14,827 nt of DNA, from the NCBI GenBank assembly GCA_027022775.1, contig JALVXO010000055.1:1-14827 (forward strand), given 5' to 3'. Shown piece by piece: positions 13,601 through 14,827 of the stretch; within the stretch, counting starts at the first letter, position 1; each line of letters opens with the position of its first letter. The notes beneath the pieces were generated by a model. It ran no database searches and was not told the DNA's origin. It saw nothing but the letters and a program-made list of their open reading frames with translations. The position numbers and the translations under genes were made by a program. Source of the stretch: Campylobacteraceae bacterium. Lineage in GTDB: Bacteria; Campylobacterota; Campylobacteria; Campylobacterales; Sulfurovaceae.

Positions 13601-14827
13601 CAGATAATGATGACAAAAAAGATGACTCAAATATTAAAGACCAAAGATGCGGCGGTTACACTTCGGGAGTTTTTGAGTTGCTGGAAAACAGCGAGCCAAC
13701 AGGCGCAGATGAAAATTCAAAAATTAACGGCAATGGCGACGATGCTGACGACAATAACGACAGCAACGGAAATATGACAATAGATTTTGGCTTTGTAAAA
13801 CCTGCATGTATCGGAGACAGAGTCTGGAATGATAAAAATGCAAACGGCATCCAGGATGAGGGCGAAAACGGCGTAAGCGGCGTTAAAGTTAAATTAACCG
13901 ATGAAAACGGAAATATTGTTGCAGGCAAAGAAGCGGTTTCTGATGATAATGGAAATTACAAAATTTGCGGCATTTATCCGGGCAGATACGGAATAGAAAT
14001 TGATAAAACAACAATTCCAAACGGATTTGTAATAACTGCTCCTAAAGCCGGAGATGACGAAAAAGATTCCGATGTAAATGCAACAACAGGCAAATCGGTT
14101 AAAACAGTACAGCTAAACGGCGGAGACGAAGATAACAGCTTTGACATAGGCTTAAGAGAATCGGTATGCCTTGGAGATTATGTCTGGGCAGACAGAAACG
14201 CTAACGGAATTCAAGATGAAGGCGAAAAAGGCATTAAAGATGTAGAGGTTCAGCTTTTTGTTCAAAGAAGCGGTTCTTGGGAAGAAGCGCAAGACAGCAG
14301 CGGAAACATTATAAAACCTGTAAAAACAGACTCAAACGGAAAATATCAATTTTGCAACTTAACTCCAGGAGACAGCTATAAAGTTAAATTTAGCACACCT
14401 GAAGGGTACAGCATTACAAAAGCTAACGCAGGCAGCGAAGATAAAGACTCAAATATTGACGCCAATGGTGAAGCGGTTGTTGAAAACTTAAATAAAGACA
14501 ACTTTACAATTGATGCCGGATTCATCCAAGAGCTCTGCCTTGGAGATAAAGTGTGGGAAGATGTTAACGCTAACGGTATCCAAGATGAAGGCGAGAGTGC
14601 AATTGAGGGGGTTAATGTAAAACTTTTAATGAAAGAAAACGGAAGCTGGGTTGCTGCTAAAGATGTTAATGGCAATAGTGTAAGCGATACTGCAACTAAC
14701 AATAGCGGCAACTATAAATTCTGCCACTTAAAACCGGCAGTTGATTATAAAATTGTTTTTGAAAAACCGGCTGGATATTATGTAACCGATAAAGACAGAG
14801 GCGGTGATGATTCTAAAGACAGCGATA
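10633..14827 (+). CDS. Large secreted SdrD B-repeat / DUF11-type adhesin-like protein (partial, 3' end missing)
   Basis: The frame is open for 1398 codons and runs off the right edge. Residues 1-23 form a Sec signal peptide: basic MKRSRR, hydrophobic AAFAAALLQSFL, cleavage likely after LYA. Residues 24 to about 897 look like successive DUF11-like (TIGR01451-type) beta-sandwich segments, with breaks near 150, 297, 486 and 658. The last ends in WNS...EPNRVGIVV, as often precedes SdrD B domains. From 903 come SdrD B-type repeats starting near 903, 1058, 1178 and 1301, the fourth cut. Each has WxDxNANGIQDEGE, a Ca2+-loop-like motif. The protein is acidic and rich in Asp, Asn and Gly. It is probably exported and surface-exposed or released, possibly in adhesion. 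The anchor or secretion signal would lie in the missing C-terminus. Base composition resembles the neighbours, with no mobile element. Family assignment is firm; function is inferred. Confidence 0.9.
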   Translation, partial: MKRSRRFLKAAFAAALLQSFLYADSSSISLSKKLQGDPNKETGELVIYTIKASCNSMDGDCGSLTIKDNLPDGLVIDSCEAPNGYTVTKCQKGDTEIQIDKEGTFEGGTTAEITIKARVDLDASPNTEIENEVTANDITVKADKKITVKPKTQKWEVEKERISPNSNLKPTWDTNVVYQVRLCSKTAVGNVDLSNVEIKDVYPQNAEVVNSGGASNDAGSHTLTWQLDDDETKIKNLYSSSSYDSRVCITKQYTLKYPHSNFDEGDEIKNSVTVTATDSNGESYTGQDEIDETIGIPTPGIALSKSADDVIRNENMVWYLNFNDSDSNAPVPNLTIYEELPQVEGLSLKSFSSGTWNSPATANGESNVTAVISYATDHPGDCKNATYDNNITGEINPSQSISFSAENGDFPENVTCIRWVFKDNGPDGPDIPMGWENLDHPYVELKNEYSGELPKEVTNKLIATYKKFDGSQGEDSVTGSANIEEPTAAIGFDKSSTLSQAKPYEEFDYILHFYHNSADSTGKIKNPVVADLLPKEMEFLKVDGISGTDIEPKIEVIDNYKNTNRTLVRFTWDKSVNGGNDVEFDESKSVYMKIKVRVKAGTEPGNYTNEAAFFDNSLRHNCSGSTVTDQNDLDGDDDTAEEVCGTTKTVMVIRAAALEGSKWIRGIDELGFVNASDPNETNNAQCPTDGLYTKTPCVAQTKRGENFEYKIKIKNVGNVKLKDYYLYDIFPYVGDTGVSKALSSADRGSSWAPEFVKIEAVNQKAKDALQNGGKIEYSKSTNPCRGEIEDDGDHQSTDWPQDCENDWSETLPANPADVKAIRIVLPFDSSDWNPLEEMEFKVTMKAPKDVLYSDINNAEEMYPAWNSLAHVATGYDPDNNYESKLQPAEPNRVGIVVPAGKGLSIGSLIWDDKNANGIQDEGEEPLNETFKLKLVDENCSEVKNYSNQTVGEITTSNGVYKFDNLPEGNYSVVITEAPDGYIPTANQNGADNDDKKDDSNIKDQRCGGYTSGVFELLENSEPTGADENSKINGNGDDADDNNDSNGNMTIDFGFVKPACIGDRVWNDKNANGIQDEGENGVSGVKVKLTDENGNIVAGKEAVSDDNGNYKICGIYPGRYGIEIDKTTIPNGFVITAPKAGDDEKDSDVNATTGKSVKTVQLNGGDEDNSFDIGLRESVCLGDYVWADRNANGIQDEGEKGIKDVEVQLFVQRSGSWEEAQDSSGNIIKPVKTDSNGKYQFCNLTPGDSYKVKFSTPEGYSITKANAGSEDKDSNIDANGEAVVENLNKDNFTIDAGFIQELCLGDKVWEDVNANGIQDEGESAIEGVNVKLLMKENGSWVAAKDVNGNSVSDTATNNSGNYKFCHLKPAVDYKIVFEKPAGYYVTDKDRGGDDSKDSD
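13339..14827 (+). repeat. SdrD B-type domain repeats within the adhesin-like gene
   Basis: Four homologous segments begin at about 13339, 13804, 14164 and 14533; the last is truncated. Units two and three are about 120 residues, unit one about 155 because of an Asp/Asn-rich insertion before its final strand (IDFGFVKP). The segment encoding the Ca2+ loop is nearly identical in units one and two (13360-13401 against 13825-13866, 38 of 42 bases), a sign of duplication or gene conversion. Confidence 0.85.

Noticed and set aside
11668..14711. Several leftward reading frames inside the adhesin-like gene
   Set aside because: They are shadows of the long plus-strand frame, Ser/Leu-rich as expected from the complement of Asp/Asn/Lys-rich coding.
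13339..14827. CRISPR-like periodic repeats
   Set aside because: The repeats are long, coding, in frame and diverged; they are protein domain repeats.

Overview
The window looks like chromosomal DNA of a Campylobacterota (epsilonproteobacterial) species. RpoB is long (1382 residues) and carries the Campylobacterota-type rifampicin region (RRLSALGEGG). rpoB and rpoC are separate overlapping genes, which argues against Helicobacter or Wolinella, where they are fused. EF-Tu has a three-residue insertion after NKxD that I recall from Sulfurovum and Nautilia-like lineages. The DNA is A+T-rich with strong AAGG/GGAG ribosome binding sites. Genus cannot be fixed from the sequence alone.

Positions 1 to about 10334 form one conserved block transcribed leftward (minus strand). 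In transcription order it holds tRNA-Thr(TGT), tRNA-Tyr(GTA), tRNA-Gly(TCC), tRNA-Thr(GGT), tuf, rpmG, tRNA-Trp(CCA), secE, nusG, rplK, rplA, rplJ, rplL, rpoB and the first third of the way into rpoC's N-terminal region (198 codons). This is the classical tRNA-tufB / secE-nusG / rplKAJL-rpoBC arrangement. It links amino-acyl-tRNA delivery, protein export, antitermination, the L1 and L12 stalks and RNA polymerase core synthesis. Its spacers carry RNA structure: an L10-type leader before rplJ, a heavily structured 346-base rplL-rpoB spacer, a 20-bp hairpin just before tRNA-Thr(GGT), and a heptanucleotide CTAG repeat between rpmG and tRNA-Trp.

Positions 10335-10632 are an A+T-rich divergent intergenic region. 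It has a candidate minus-strand promoter for the tRNAs, a candidate plus-strand promoter with a TATAAT box, and several small dyads.

From 10633 to the right edge, on the plus strand, runs one uninterrupted reading frame of at least 1398 codons. It encodes a signal peptide, a series of DUF11-like beta-sandwich segments, and then SdrD B-type repeats with Ca2+-loop motifs (three complete, a fourth cut by the window edge). It is a large secreted or surface-exposed adhesin-like protein, unrelated in function to the housekeeping block. The most unusual observations are the strand-specific structure of the rplL-rpoB spacer, the hairpin in front of tRNA-Thr(GGT)-tuf, the heptamer repeat, and the paired gain of two cysteines in SdrD B domains 2-4 but not in domain 1.
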